A DNA stretch of 64,000 nucleotides from Anaerohalosphaera lusitana (GTDB lineage: Bacteria > Planctomycetota > Phycisphaerae > Sedimentisphaerales > Anaerohalosphaeraceae), in NCBI RefSeq assembly GCF_002007645.1, contig NZ_CP019791.1:434001-498000 (forward strand), in the 5' to 3' direction. Below the pieces are notes generated by a model that made no database searches, was not told the origin of the DNA, and was given only the letters and a program-made list of their open reading frames with translations. Numbering within the stretch: the first letter of the stretch is position 1; every line of letters begins with the position of its first letter. Shown here one piece after another: positions 36,363-47,496 of this stretch. The position numbers were made by a program, and so were the translations under genes.

Positions 36363-37682
36363 TTGGCTGGTCAGGACTCTGCAGCGATATTTGATAAGAT
36401 ATGTGAGAAGGTTCGCAAACTGGATCCGGTGAACACGCGCAAGTGGTTCGACGATCTGGTGTTAGCTCAGTTTGACGGCGGCCTTCTGCAGATCGGATGT
36501 CCTGACGAGACCAAGGCTCAATATCTTGAAGATACTTGTCAGTCGGTTTTCAGCCAGGCGGCACAGAGCATCACGGGGCACCTGGTAGGGGTGGAATTTA
36601 CGGTTGCCGACCGCAAACCGCAGCCGCAGCAGAAAAGCAGAAAAGTCGAGGCGGGCGAGAATGTAAAACTGCACCCGGATTATACTTTCGAGAATTTTGT
36701 AGTCGGGCCGTGCAATCGTCTGGCGCATGCCAGTTGTATCGCGGTGAGTAATTCGCCGGGCAATACGTACAATCCGCTTTTTCTTTATGGCACAGTGGGG
36801 CTGGGCAAGACGCATCTGCAGCATGCGCTTTGTCATGAGGCCAGGAACCGTGAGCCGAACACGCGGATACGGTTTTTGAGCTGTGAGCAGTTCGTCAACA
36901 AGTTCATCAGCGCGATCGAGGCGGGGAACCTGCTGGACTTTCAAACAGAGCTGCGGTCGGTGGATATTCTGGTTATCGACGACATTCAGTTTCTGCGGGA
37001 ACGTGAGCAGAGTCAGGAAGAGTTTTTCCACACGTTCAATGCACTTTACAACAATCGCAAGCAGATCGTTCTGACTGCGGATTGTGCGCCGGGTGAGCTG
37101 CCCGCGATCGAGGATCGGCTGATCAGCAGGTTCAAGTGGGGGCTGGTGTGCAGGATGGACCCGCCAAGCTATGAGACGCGGGTTGCGATCGTGCAGAAGA
37201 AGGCGCATCTGCGCGGGCTCGATATCGGTGACGATATTGCGGAATTTATCGCGGATAAGGTGAAGGCTAACATTCGCGAGCTAGAGGGGGCGCTTACGAT
37301 CATCTATGCGACGGCTCAGACTACAGATGAGCCGATCACGCTGGATCTTGCCAGGCAGGCACTGGGGGATACGGTAAGCACGGTCGAGAAGAATATTACT
37401 ATAAGCGATATAATCGGCGTCGTGACAGATCATTTCAGCGTTCGGCTGAGCGATCTGCAGAGCAAGAAGCGGTCGCAGAGCATTGCGCTGCCAAGGCAGA
37501 TATGTATGTATCTTGCGAGGAACATGACGAGGCACAGCCTTGAAGAGATCGGCGGGCATCTGGGCGGCAGGGACCATACGACTGTTCTGCATGCGTGCAA
37601 CAAGATCACAGAGCTGGAGAAGAATGATCAAAACATGCGCAATCAGCTCGCGGAACTTTCGAAAGTCATTAAAAAAGGCTGA
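36363..37682 (+). CDS. dnaA: Chromosomal replication initiator DnaA
   Basis: DnaA binds origin boxes and melts the DNA. The 439-residue protein shows domain I (1-80), a short linker, the AAA+ domain with Walker A GTVGLGKTHL (143-152) and Walker B ILVIDDIQFL, and the DNA-binding domain IV with the signature GGRDHTTVLHACNKI. The start is a TTG at 36363, with AAGGA eight bases upstream. Its neighbours are ftsY and degP, not dnaN/recF, and no DnaA boxes stand out. The 3' end overlaps the stem of the degP terminator. The plus strand changes from G-rich to C-rich around this gene. Confidence 0.95.
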   Translation: MAGQDSAAIFDKICEKVRKLDPVNTRKWFDDLVLAQFDGGLLQIGCPDETKAQYLEDTCQSVFSQAAQSITGHLVGVEFTVADRKPQPQQKSRKVEAGENVKLHPDYTFENFVVGPCNRLAHASCIAVSNSPGNTYNPLFLYGTVGLGKTHLQHALCHEARNREPNTRIRFLSCEQFVNKFISAIEAGNLLDFQTELRSVDILVIDDIQFLREREQSQEEFFHTFNALYNNRKQIVLTADCAPGELPAIEDRLISRFKWGLVCRMDPPSYETRVAIVQKKAHLRGLDIGDDIAEFIADKVKANIRELEGALTIIYATAQTTDEPITLDLARQALGDTVSTVEKNITISDIIGVVTDHFSVRLSDLQSKKRSQSIALPRQICMYLARNMTRHSLEEIGGHLGGRDHTTVLHACNKITELEKNDQNMRNQLAELSKVIKKG

Positions 37683-37704
37683 CACCGTTTTCGATGCCAG
37701 CCTT
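37675..37704 (-). terminator. Terminator of degP overlapping the dnaA stop codon
   Basis: AAGGCTG and CAGCCTT form the stem. On the minus strand the stem is followed by six T residues. The plus-strand arm includes the dnaA TGA, so the convergent genes share this element. The loop contains CCGTTTTCGATGCC. Confidence 0.82.
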
Positions 37705-37728
37705 TGGATCAAGCATTAGTCTTCGTGA

Positions 37729-39168
<1,440 letters not shown>

Positions 39169-39237
39169 GTTGGCACCTTTCGTGAATGATGTGATAAAAG
39201 ACAGGGGCAAGGTATCGGACCTTGCCCCCCAAGCAAT

Positions 39238-39738
39238 TTACTTTTTGATACTTATTTTCTTGGATTTTGTTCGGGCCTCTTCGGTTTTCGGCAGAACGAC
39301 ATTGAGTACACCCTTCTTGAACTCTGCCTCGATCTTGTCTTCGTCGACGTCGACCGGTAGGCCGATCGCCCGCTGGAACTGACCGAAGGACCGCTCGGAT
39401 CGGAACCAGTTTTCGCCTTCTTCCTGATCTTCAGCCTTCTTCTCACCCTTGATCAACAGGCTGTCACCTTCTATGGATACGTCGATGTCGTTTTCGTCCA
39501 TTCCGGGCAGTTCTGCTGAAATCTTGTATGCCTTGTCGGTCTCGGATACATTGATCGAGGGGGTAAACTCTTTTGCCCAGCGACCGGCTTCGGTCATCGG
39601 TTCGAACCCGAAATCACTGAAGAAATCCCTGAAAAGATCATTGGTCCTCTTCTGCAGTGCATAGAACGGGTCTGCCTGACCGGACGCCACCTGAGAACCA
39701 CCTCTTTTTCTTCTTGGCATCAATTCATACAGAGTCAT
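39238..39738 (-). CDS. Hsp20/alpha-crystallin family small heat-shock protein
   Basis: The 166-residue ATP-independent chaperone holds unfolded proteins. The alpha-crystallin domain spans roughly 55-160 (INVSETDKAYKISAELPGM, VLNVVLPKTEE) and includes the GVLNVVLPK motif near the end. An IxI-like tail (KKISIKK) follows. The frame starts upstream at 39837, but AAAGGAGG seven bases before the ATG at 39738 fixes the start. It lies upstream of degP on the same strand. A sigma-54-like -24/-12 element at 39804-39818 is positioned to drive the pair. No CIRCE operator was seen. Confidence 0.92.
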   Translation of the reverse strand: MTLYELMPRRKRGGSQVASGQADPFYALQKRTNDLFRDFFSDFGFEPMTEAGRWAKEFTPSINVSETDKAYKISAELPGMDENDIDVSIEGDSLLIKGEKKAEDQEEGENWFRSERSFGQFQRAIGLPVDVDEDKIEAEFKKGVLNVVLPKTEEARTKSKKISIKK

Positions 39739-39803
39739 GATGACGCCTCCTTTCTTTGTAAGTGTTGATGATTTTACTTTTTGTTTGTCCAACATACAAT
39801 TGA

Positions 39804-39818
39804 ACAAAAACCGTGCCA
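39804..39818 (-). promoter_or_regulatory. Sigma-54-like -24/-12 element upstream of hsp20
   Basis: On the minus strand TGGCAC, five bases, then TTGT: one mismatch from TGGCAC-N5-TTGC. It would start transcription about 55 bases before the hsp20 ATG. Position and spacing fit, but the mismatch falls in the invariant -12 GC. Confidence 0.4.
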
Positions 39819-40012
39819 GCCCGCAACGTTTTTTCATAAGTACATCATTTGCATGGTATTACATTTAGGGCCTCTGAAGGTCTATTTTTCTGTTCTGACA
39901 TTTTGACAACACAAGGATTGTCATTTTGACATAATTGCGCAGGACCTGCTTCAGGCCAAAAAGGGTGTAGGCAGAAACAACCAATAAATATCATAATCCG
40001 GAAATATGACAC

Positions 40013-40041
40013 TTGATATTTGTAGACCCATCTGATATGCT
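40013..40041 (+). promoter_or_regulatory. Candidate promoter of the PEP-CTERM gene
   Basis: TTGATA and TATGCT separated by 17 bases, about 70 bases upstream of the start codon. Confidence 0.55.
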
Positions 40042-40110
40042 ACTACCTTGGAGTTTCTGGCAGCGTAGCCGAACCCAAATAATATTTCCGTTTCGAAGGA
40101 GGGAACGAGT

Positions 40111-40668
40111 ATGAAGAAGCAAGTATCATTTTTGTTTATGGTGGCTGGCGTATGCTTGATGACGTCCTTGGCTGCCGCGGATCTTGCTGAGATCGGCACA
40201 GAAGCTGATCCGATCAATGTGGGAACCGATCAGGTACTTTCGGCAATTCATCAGGATGTGGATCCATTCAAGGGTGCCGCTGAGATCTATGTGATGAACA
40301 CCGGGCTGGAAGATTGGGTAGGATTCAAGCTTGAAGTGTTTGCCGATGCAGGCGTGAACATCGAGAACGTTCATTTCATGGATTCGGCGCTTTCAGGCGG
40401 CATGATGTCTGACCCCGTTGTAGAGGTAGTGGGGACAGGCCCGCTTGGACACAGCTATGTGATCGACAACAACGCAGTTGGCGCTACGATCACGTTTGAT
40501 TTTGACAGCAATGTCGTGAACGGCGAACTGGTGCATTTCACAGTCTATACCGACAACACGACCGATCAGGTGAATTTCGGCATTGCAATGCTTCCTGTAG
40601 TTCCCGAGCCGGCAACGATGGCACTGCTTGGTATCGGAGCACTGGGTCTGCTGAGACGCAGAAAATAG
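40111..40668 (+). CDS. PEP-CTERM sorting domain protein
   Basis: The 185-residue secreted protein has a signal peptide (MKKQVSFLFMVAGVCLMTSLAAA). Its C-terminus is VPEPATMALLGIGALGLLRRRK: the PEP motif, a hydrophobic helix and a basic tail. Such tails are recognised by an exosortase and the proteins end up at the cell surface or in extracellular matrix. The body is beta-rich with no known catalytic motif. GAAGGAGGG precedes the ATG. A terminator follows at 40698-40728. No exosortase gene is in the window. Confidence 0.92.
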   Translation: MKKQVSFLFMVAGVCLMTSLAAADLAEIGTEADPINVGTDQVLSAIHQDVDPFKGAAEIYVMNTGLEDWVGFKLEVFADAGVNIENVHFMDSALSGGMMSDPVVEVVGTGPLGHSYVIDNNAVGATITFDFDSNVVNGELVHFTVYTDNTTDQVNFGIAMLPVVPEPATMALLGIGALGLLRRRK

Positions 40669-40697
40669 TCTCGAAAGAAGAAATAACACATTCGGAT

Positions 40698-40728
40698 AAG
40701 GCTTGTGAGTGATCGCAAGCCTTTTCTA
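40698..40728 (+). terminator. Intrinsic terminator of the PEP-CTERM gene
   Basis: AAGGCTTG and CAAGCCTT form an eight-base stem followed by TTTTC, about 30 bases after the stop codon. Confidence 0.8.
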
Positions 40729-40738
40729 TTGCGCGGCG

Positions 40739-42916
40739 CTATCGGCGCGAAGACTGGCCGAGATGCTGTCTTATGGTATCGATCAGCTTTTTGTGTTCGA
40801 CGGGTTTTGAGAGGTAACCGTCACAGCCGGCCTCGATGCATTTTTGCTCGTCGCCTGCCATCGCATGAGCGGTCAAAGCGATAATGGGCGTTTCGAGTCC
40901 CGCATCGCGAAGCTGTTTAGTGGCCAGATAGCCGTTGATCCTGGGCATCTGGATATCCATCAGTATCAGGTCGAAGGATTGCGAGTTTGCCATATCTACA
41001 GCCTGCTGTCCGTCATCCGCGGTGACCACCTCGATCTCGTTTTTCTCGAGAATCAGTTTTACGAGCATCTGGTTGACAGGGCTGTCCTCGGCAAGCAGGA
41101 CCTTAAGGTGTTCATGTGAATTGCGGGCAAGTTGATTTTTTACCAATTGTGGTTCGTCGACCTGAGCAGTTTCAGACTTCGGCCCAGAAACTTTATCATT
41201 ATCGAATTGGGGTGCTGCTTGAGTTTGGTATTCCGGTTCACTTTCATCATGATCGGCCTCATCATAGCCTTCACTGGTTCCTGCCGCGGGCTCGAGCGGT
41301 ACAGTCATTGTGAATGTCGAACCGACGTTCTCTTCGCTCTCGAGTTCGAGATCTCCGCCAAGCAGTACAGCGAGTCTCTTGGTGATGGCCAGGCCCAGAC
41401 CGGTACCGCCGTATTTGCGTGTTGTGCTGCCGTCGACCTGAGTAAACGATTCGAAAATATCTTTCTGTTTTGTCTTTGAGATACCTATGCCGGTATCTTT
41501 GACCGAGAAGACGAGCTGAGCATCGTTGCCGGCTCTTTGCAGCTCTACGTCCAGATGCACATGGCCTTGTTCCGTGAATTTGATGGAGTTGTTGAGCAGG
41601 TTAACGAGACATTGCCGGAGTCTGACAGGATCAGTTCGCATGTTACGGGGAACCTTGGCATCCATGTTGATCCTGAACTCGAGCGATTTGTTTTGTGCCA
41701 TGCCCTTGAGAAGTGACTCGATCTGCGAAAGCATCTTGGGCAGGTAAATATCAACTTTTTCCATTTCGAGTTTTCCCGCTTCGATCTTTGAAAAGTCAAG
41801 AATATCATTGATTATCGCAAGCAGATGATTTGCACTGCTGTGGATAGTCTCCACGAATTCCCTCTGCTCTGGCGGCATGTCTTCTTCAAGCAGCAGGTCG
41901 CTGAATCCTATAACCGCGTTCATGGGTGTTCTGATCTCGTGGGACATATTCGCGAGGAATTCGCTTTTTGCTTCATTGGCATTTTGTGCATCTCTAGCGA
42001 GCAGGTTGGCCTTTTCCACGGAGATGGCGAGCTGGCTGTTGGCCTGTTCGGAATGCTTCCAGGCGGCCTCTATTTCGGTTTTGGCATTTCGAAGTGCCTC
42101 TTCGGTTTCTTCTTTACGGGCAATTTGTTCTGAGAGCTGTTCATTTGCCTGGGTCAGTTCAGCGGTTCTTGCTATGACCCTGTTTTCGAGTTCGTCATTT
42201 GCTTGTACCAATTTCGCATCTCGTCTCTGGATCCGGTTGAGCATCTCATTGAAGGCATCTATCAGCATGCCAACTTCATCATTCGCATGCTTTAACGCAC
42301 GGATGGTGTAATCTTTGCCCTTTGTGACTTTCTGAGCTGTTTTGGTGAGTGCGACAATGGGTTGAGAGATTATACGTTGAAGCATCATTGAAAGGGGATA
42401 GGAGATTACCAGCACCAGAACAATTATGAATGTGCTGACAAGAGCTGTGGACCTGAGATTTTGATGCAGCGGGCTGAGATCGGAAAAGATGATCACCCTG
42501 CCGATCTTTTCGTTATCAAGAAAGATATCCGTTCCGACCGCAATGAAACCTTCACCAAAAATTTTTTGCGAATTTGAGTAATCGGCGGGATTCATTTCCG
42601 CATCATCACCAGGCCGAACGTATGATGTAAATTTGCTTCCGTCATTTTTCAGAACAACTGCATGATATACATATGGCAGAAAATGAAGAGTTGAAAGCTG
42701 TTCGGCCGCACTGGTTTTGTCGTCGAACGCAACGGATGCCTTGCAACTGTCGGCCATAATTTTTGCCTGTACTTCGAGCTGCTGGATGAGATGCTTCTTG
42801 GCTATCAGATGGCTGCATATAGTCGAACCTATACCCGTCAGCAACAGGGCCGTAAGGCATGTCGCCATTATGATCAGCTTGAGCTTATCCTTTATCTGCA
42901 TATCTCTTAGGCCCAT
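40739..42916 (-). CDS. Hybrid sensor histidine kinase with HAMP and receiver domains
   Basis: The 725-residue membrane kinase has a first transmembrane segment (about 13-33), a roughly 120-residue periplasmic sensor (CHASE8-like), a second segment (158-178), a HAMP domain, a coiled coil (230-310), HisKA with phospho-acceptor His326 ([10 protein letters not shown]) and HATPase ([25 protein letters not shown]). It ends in a receiver domain with Asp654 (LILMDIQMP). No separate DNA-binding output domain is attached. Its ATG overlaps the stop of the YfiR-type gene (TGATG), so it is translationally coupled to it and forms an operon with the TonB receptor. Confidence 0.92.
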   Translation of the reverse strand: MGLRDMQIKDKLKLIIMATCLTALLLTGIGSTICSHLIAKKHLIQQLEVQAKIMADSCKASVAFDDKTSAAEQLSTLHFLPYVYHAVVLKNDGSKFTSYVRPGDDAEMNPADYSNSQKIFGEGFIAVGTDIFLDNEKIGRVIIFSDLSPLHQNLRSTALVSTFIIVLVLVISYPLSMMLQRIISQPIVALTKTAQKVTKGKDYTIRALKHANDEVGMLIDAFNEMLNRIQRRDAKLVQANDELENRVIARTAELTQANEQLSEQIARKEETEEALRNAKTEIEAAWKHSEQANSQLAISVEKANLLARDAQNANEAKSEFLANMSHEIRTPMNAVIGFSDLLLEEDMPPEQREFVETIHSSANHLLAIINDILDFSKIEAGKLEMEKVDIYLPKMLSQIESLLKGMAQNKSLEFRINMDAKVPRNMRTDPVRLRQCLVNLLNNSIKFTEQGHVHLDVELQRAGNDAQLVFSVKDTGIGISKTKQKDIFESFTQVDGSTTRKYGGTGLGLAITKRLAVLLGGDLELESEENVGSTFTMTVPLEPAAGTSEGYDEADHDESEPEYQTQAAPQFDNDKVSGPKSETAQVDEPQLVKNQLARNSHEHLKVLLAEDSPVNQMLVKLILEKNEIEVVTADDGQQAVDMANSQSFDLILMDIQMPRINGYLATKQLRDAGLETPIIALTAHAMAGDEQKCIEAGCDGYLSKPVEHKKLIDTIRQHLGQSSRR

Positions 42917-43638
42917 CAGTAGTCCCTCCCCGGCTTGTCTGCGGGACTTGCGGCTTTTTCATCCGGCTCATCCTGGATCACTCTAACTGCAAGGCTGAGA
43001 AGCTTTGAGCTTATCTTGAGTTTATGTTTCTTTGCAACAGCAAGGTTGACCTCGAACCTGACCTTGCGTCCACTCTTAACAAAATTGATCATGCCGCCCT
43101 TATCTGCAAAGCCCGGGAAATCTGATATAGTCAGCAGATGCATTTCGGCGGTATTTTTGAGAATTCTTCCGACATATTTATGTTCGGAAGGCGCGATGAA
43201 AAGCACTTCGCACTTTTTTATTTTTTCTATCTCAGACTTAATGCAATTATTTATTTGTTCATGATTTGGATTTGATCGGTTCCTAAGCAGTTGGCTGGGA
43301 CCCTTTATCTGCAGGATCTTGACTTCACGGCCCCGCACCTTTTTTTCCGTGATAGGTTTGAAAGCATCGCCAAACGGGGACTTCCCGATGATGCCTATGA
43401 CTATTGGAGCGTCTTTTTGTCTGCCGGTGCTGCTTGTCCCGTCCTGGAAAGCCTTATCCGGCCAGGTAATGAATTTAGTAAAATTGTAAATGAATGCGGC
43501 TTTTAGTTTGTATTCACGAGAAACCTCGCTGTTTGCTTCTGTTTGGAATGCATTCGGCAGCGGCGCAGCGGACACTGCCAGGCCACATCCGATGCCCAAA
43601 AAAATCAGGGCGGTCAAAAAACTGCGCAAAAGACCCAT
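42916..43638 (-). CDS. YfiR family (DUF4154) periplasmic protein
   Basis: The product is about 240 residues with a signal peptide ([20 protein letters not shown]). It carries the family signature [20 protein letters not shown], which opens YfiR-type domains, and later repeats such as [19 protein letters not shown] and [25 protein letters not shown]. YfiR proteins are periplasmic and in Pseudomonas restrain a membrane cyclase; here the partner is presumably the hybrid kinase encoded directly downstream. The frame opens at 43719, inside the end of the TonB receptor gene. I prefer the ATG at 43638 because it gives a normal signal peptide, but translational coupling from 43719 is possible. Confidence 0.85.
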   Translation of the reverse strand: MGLLRSFLTALIFLGIGCGLAVSAAPLPNAFQTEANSEVSREYKLKAAFIYNFTKFITWPDKAFQDGTSSTGRQKDAPIVIGIIGKSPFGDAFKPITEKKVRGREVKILQIKGPSQLLRNRSNPNHEQINNCIKSEIEKIKKCEVLFIAPSEHKYVGRILKNTAEMHLLTISDFPGFADKGGMINFVKSGRKVRFEVNLAVAKKHKLKISSKLLSLAVRVIQDEPDEKAASPADKPGRDY

Positions 43639-43706
43639 GACATGGCATCGCCATTTGGTTATGAAGCGAATAGGATTTTTTACAAATTCGATCATAGTAC
43701 TAAAAA

Positions 43707-45716
43707 TCAAAATCTCCATTGCATCCGTGCAAAGAATGTACGTCCGGGGGTTTCATGTGAGATCAGATCACCTATGTCAAAGAATGGTCCTCGGGTCTTG
43801 TTGAACAGGTCCGTAACACCAAACATAAGTTCACCGTTACCATCAGCAAAAGTATGCCTGAGGTTGATGTCAAACCGGTTGAATGTCCTGGCATTTTTAA
43901 TAGGGCTTGCAAAGGCCTCAATTGCATCGTTGTATGTGTAGAACGCATTAAGATCCCAGTTTTCGGCAAGGCCAACGGTTCCTCGCAAACCCACTTTGTG
44001 TCTGGAAGGGAAAGATGCTCTGATAATCTGATCTTTTCGGTCGGTAGCAAAACCGTTATACGCATACCAGCCAGAAACATGTCCCCAATCCTGCTTCCAG
44101 GTAAGTTCGCATTCGCTGCCCCAACTGTCGGCTCCTTCGACATTATCAAATGTGTTTACGGTCGCGAGCCCGAATACCTGCTGATCGACACCTATGAGAT
44201 CGTCGAATCTCTGGTACCATGTGTTGACGTTAAAACTCAGGTCCTCACTCATCTTTCCGTTGTAGCCTGCTTCGAGGGACCAAGTCTGCTCGTTTCGCAG
44301 ATCATCATCGGCTCCCACGATCGATATCAATCCTGAGGCGGTTGTACGGCTTGCTTTTCTGAAAGCGGTGGCCGGACTTCTGAATGCTTTGGCATAGCTT
44401 GCCCACAATATATGGTCCTTGGCATCATCAAGAGCGTATATCGCGCTCAACCTTGTGGACCAGTCGGTTTTAGTTTCGCTGAACCAATCGGTGCGAAACT
44501 GCCCCTGAAAGGTTAATCGGTCTGTAGCTTCAAAGCGGTCCATGATATATGCGCCGGCCCAGTACTCGTTGTATGGGTCACCGTCAAATACATATTGTTC
44601 CGCATCACTGCGAGAACCGATATCGATGTGTGTCCATCGGAAATTGCCGCCTATACTAATCTGATGCTGCGGATGGGGCAGGAAATTATACTGGGCCTCC
44701 AACTCATTTTCGTAATATGCATATCTATCGATACGATCAGGCTCGTGGCTGTGAAAAAAGTTGCCGGTCCATTGTAACCTGGCTGAAGTCTCATCATCAT
44801 AATTATGTTCCATACGAGCATAAAGACGTGTAGAACTGGTCAGGTAATCCTTACCAGCATAAAAGCCAGCCGATTCCAGATCACCCTGTTCGGCATATGA
44901 CTGGCCCACTCCTAAAGCCAGCTCGGTATCTTCTGAACCTGCGTAAACGAAGTCGGCATTGAATCTGTAGTTCCTTAGGAAATCATTAACCTTATACTTA
45001 TCAAAATCGATTGCTGGATTATAAACCGGATTTGCCGACTCAAACTTACCCGCGGTTGCGTCGAGTGAACTTGTCAAATCCTCATAGCCGGCTGATATTC
45101 TATAGGTCAGATCCTTCGATGTTCCCCCGTATCGCAGGTAGTTGTATGTGTCGCCGAATTCGTTGACGGTGAAAGAAAGAAGTGTGCCCTGTGTATCTTC
45201 TGGATTCTTGCTGATAATATTTATTACGCCGCTGGCGGCATTTGCGCCCCAGGCGGCACTTATCGGACCTCGGACGATCTCTATCCGCTCGATGTCTTCG
45301 ATAAGGACGGGTAGATTTTGCCAGTTTGTGCCCGCCCATACGGGATTGATAGCAGTTCGTCCGTCGATCAGTACGAGCGTCCTGTCGGAATTGAGGCTCA
45401 TGTTACCCCGGATGCCTACGGCATATCTACCGCGGGTGAGCCTGCGTACATCCACAGCGGGTGAGAGCTGCAGGATCTCCGGTATGGTTGTAAGTCCGCT
45501 GTTGTGTATCTGTTCGGCTGTTATCACCGATACTGCTGCACCTGACTGGCTCACCACGTTGGATTGCCGCGACGCAGAGACTACCGGCACATCCATGAGC
45601 TCTTCGAGCGACATATCGAAGAGGTTTTCAGCAGGCTCTGAAGCGGCTTGCGTTGTAACTATACAACAGAGCAAGAAAAAGTATAATAGTGCTGTTTTTT
45701 TCACAAACCTGATCAT
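43707..45716 (-). CDS. TonB-dependent outer-membrane receptor
   Basis: The 669-residue protein has a signal peptide, then a DMSLEELMDVPVVSASR segment typical of TonB-box-bearing receptors. A plug domain follows (VSVITAEQIHNSGLTTIPEILQ, GIRGNMS, RIEIVRGPISAAWGANAASGVINIISK), then a beta-barrel ending in aromatic Phe (MQWRF), as required for outer-membrane assembly. AAGGTGG precedes the ATG. It is the first gene of an operon with a YfiR-type protein and a hybrid kinase, a layout suggesting ligand sensing coupled to the receptor. The ligand is unknown. It confirms a diderm envelope. Confidence 0.92.
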   Translation of the reverse strand: MIRFVKKTALLYFFLLCCIVTTQAASEPAENLFDMSLEELMDVPVVSASRQSNVVSQSGAAVSVITAEQIHNSGLTTIPEILQLSPAVDVRRLTRGRYAVGIRGNMSLNSDRTLVLIDGRTAINPVWAGTNWQNLPVLIEDIERIEIVRGPISAAWGANAASGVINIISKNPEDTQGTLLSFTVNEFGDTYNYLRYGGTSKDLTYRISAGYEDLTSSLDATAGKFESANPVYNPAIDFDKYKVNDFLRNYRFNADFVYAGSEDTELALGVGQSYAEQGDLESAGFYAGKDYLTSSTRLYARMEHNYDDETSARLQWTGNFFHSHEPDRIDRYAYYENELEAQYNFLPHPQHQISIGGNFRWTHIDIGSRSDAEQYVFDGDPYNEYWAGAYIMDRFEATDRLTFQGQFRTDWFSETKTDWSTRLSAIYALDDAKDHILWASYAKAFRSPATAFRKASRTTASGLISIVGADDDLRNEQTWSLEAGYNGKMSEDLSFNVNTWYQRFDDLIGVDQQVFGLATVNTFDNVEGADSWGSECELTWKQDWGHVSGWYAYNGFATDRKDQIIRASFPSRHKVGLRGTVGLAENWDLNAFYTYNDAIEAFASPIKNARTFNRFDINLRHTFADGNGELMFGVTDLFNKTRGPFFDIGDLISHETPGRTFFARMQWRF

Positions 45717-46144
45717 TAGTCAGCCACCTTTACATAGATACTAGTTATTTTTCGGATATATAGTATCTCGCCTTAACACTTCTAAGTCACAACGATGAGA
45801 AAGCTATCGCGGAAATACAAACATCAGAATGCCTCGCACCAGGGAAATAACTCTCAACAAGACTCTTTGAAAATCGGCAATGAACGATTCAGCCTTAAGC
45901 TGTTATCCGGTGGTTTCGAGGTTGTTATTATACTTAGGCCAATACGATACTATTCGTATCCGTGATAAATTCGGCCTCAAATTTATGCATTGAGAGACAT
46001 GGGCTGCAGGGCTATAATGGGCCTGTACATGAACAAATAGGATTGCTTGTGATGGGCAGAACAAAAGCAGGTATTCTCCTTTAGAAAGCGAGCATAGTTC
46101 GTCGGATAAGAAACGTCGGTAATATATTTTGAAGGAACCGAAGC
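45717..46144. other. Divergent intergenic region, TonB operon / PH-domain gene
   Basis: About 430 bases. A perfect inverted repeat ATACGA-TACTAT-TCGTAT at 45942-45959 is the only structured element seen and could be an operator. No credible ORF. Confidence 0.5.
45942..45959. repeat. Short perfect inverted repeat, possible operator
   Basis: ATACGA and TCGTAT around TACTAT, in the divergent promoter region about 190 bases upstream of the PH-domain gene. Confidence 0.35.
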
Positions 46145-46870
46145 ATGAAAAGGCCCAACTCCGTGGACAGTAAGCAGTGTCCATTCTGCGGTGAGACTAT
46201 CCGGATGGAGGCGATCAAGTGCAGGTTCTGCGCGGAATTCCTGAATGACGATCATGCAGGCATAGAGCCGACTTCTCGATTTGGCGGCGATGCTGATAAA
46301 CGCAGCGATGCTGATGAAACGGATTCGCAGGACGAGGGCATTCTTTATTTTGGTTCGCCGTCGGTGCTTTCGATGATGAGGACTTTTGTTAAATTTATTC
46401 TGTTCATCGCTGTGGCAGTGGTATTGCTGGTGCTTCCTTTGGAAGATTATCTGCAGAAAGCTGTTGGAGAGCGGGGCGGGATGACGGACAACCATCATGT
46501 TTTGATTGAGGCGATTCGTCATGGAGCTGGCATTGTGCTGATCGTGCTTGCGGTGCTCTGGCTGTTCTGGAAGATCGCTGTTCTCAAAAGCACTTACTAC
46601 GAAGTGACCGCGGACAGGATCGAATGGGCACGCGGGGTTTTCAATCGCAAGGTGGACAACATTGACATGTTCAGAATCGTCGACCTGAGTCTGCAGCGTA
46701 CGTTCTTCGACTGCATCTTCGGAATAGGCACGGTGCACGTTATCACGAGCGACAAGACCGATCCGAACTTCGCTTTCTACAAGGTGCCGGACGCTCGGTA
46801 TCTTTATGACACGCTCAAGCATCTGAGCACTGGTGCGGATCAGAAGCGCGGTGTGGTGCACCTGGAGTAG
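46145..46870 (+). CDS. Zinc-ribbon and PH-domain membrane protein
   Basis: The 241-residue protein starts with a zinc ribbon of two CxxC knuckles (CPFCGETIRMEAIKCRFC). An acidic linker follows, then two transmembrane segments (about 82-100 and 126-146). Last is a bacterial pleckstrin-homology domain (YYEVTADRIEWARGVFNRKVDNIDMFRIVDLSL, IGTVHVITSDKTDP) of the YdbS/YdbT type. The function of such proteins is not settled. GAAGGA precedes the ATG. The gene is alone, convergent with the nitroreductase gene, with a terminator between them. Confidence 0.82.
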   Translation: MKRPNSVDSKQCPFCGETIRMEAIKCRFCAEFLNDDHAGIEPTSRFGGDADKRSDADETDSQDEGILYFGSPSVLSMMRTFVKFILFIAVAVVLLVLPLEDYLQKAVGERGGMTDNHHVLIEAIRHGAGIVLIVLAVLWLFWKIAVLKSTYYEVTADRIEWARGVFNRKVDNIDMFRIVDLSLQRTFFDCIFGIGTVHVITSDKTDPNFAFYKVPDARYLYDTLKHLSTGADQKRGVVHLE

Positions 46871-46902
46871 ACTTCGCGACGGCTCACAAATGTGCATGAA
46901 AA

Positions 46903-46933
46903 AAGCGGCACACTGGTTTTCAATGCGCCGCTT
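46903..46933 (-). terminator. Intrinsic terminator of the nitroreductase gene
   Basis: AAGCGGC and GCCGCTT form the stem around a loop containing CTGGTTTTCAATGC; on the minus strand the stem is followed by six T residues. It may also act weakly for the PH-domain gene. Confidence 0.85.
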
Positions 46934-46956
46934 GTGAATTTCATTCGACTCAACTC

Positions 46957-47496
46957 TTATGCGGTTCCGCCATACTGGTTGAACCATGCCCGCTGTTCGA
47001 ATGGTTTCTTGTCGGGCTGAGATTTTTCCTCGACCGGTACGCCAATGGGCAAGACGATACGGACAACCTTATCTTCGGGTATACCGAGCAGTTCGCCTAT
47101 CTTTTCCGCGCGCTGTTCACGGCGGAGCCAGCCGTCGATCCATACAGACGCATAACCCAGGTCCGTGATCGCCAGCAGCATGTTCTGAACCGCTGCGGCA
47201 CAGTCCTCGACCTCGAAGCTGAGGTCCTCAAAAACCGGCTTGGGGTCGCGGTCGACCACGCAGACGATCATTGCCTTTGCCTGCTGGATCGCGAGATTCT
47301 TCTCATGCATCTGGCCGATCTTGCCGAGTGTTTCCGGATCGTCAACGATAACGAATTGCACCGTTTGGGCGTTACATCCCGAGGGCGCCTTTAATCCCGC
47401 ATCGACTATCTTCTGCAGATCTTCACGCGGTACGGTCTGATCGGTGAACGCGCCGCGATAGCTGTGTCTTTTTTTGATGACTTCGAACAAGTTCAT
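46957..47496 (-). CDS. Nitroreductase family protein
   Basis: The 179-residue flavoenzyme probably binds FMN as a dimer and uses NAD(P)H. Family features are the RHSYRGAFTDQTVPREDLQKIVDAG opening, the APSGCNAQTVQFVIV segment, the DCAAAVQNMLLAITDLGYASVWIDG helix and the PIGVPVEEKSQPDKKPFEQRAWFNQYG end. The substrate cannot be told. AGGAG nine bases before the ATG supports the start. It is monocistronic, with its own terminator at 46903-46933. Confidence 0.9.
   Translation of the reverse strand: MNLFEVIKKRHSYRGAFTDQTVPREDLQKIVDAGLKAPSGCNAQTVQFVIVDDPETLGKIGQMHEKNLAIQQAKAMIVCVVDRDPKPVFEDLSFEVEDCAAAVQNMLLAITDLGYASVWIDGWLRREQRAEKIGELLGIPEDKVVRIVLPIGVPVEEKSQPDKKPFEQRAWFNQYGGTA

Larger units (their letters stand above)
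39739..40110. other. Divergent hsp20 / PEP-CTERM gene intergenic region
   Basis: About 370 AT-rich bases. They contain a sigma-54-like element for hsp20 (39804-39818) and a sigma-70-type promoter candidate for the PEP-CTERM gene (40013-40041). Confidence 0.6.
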
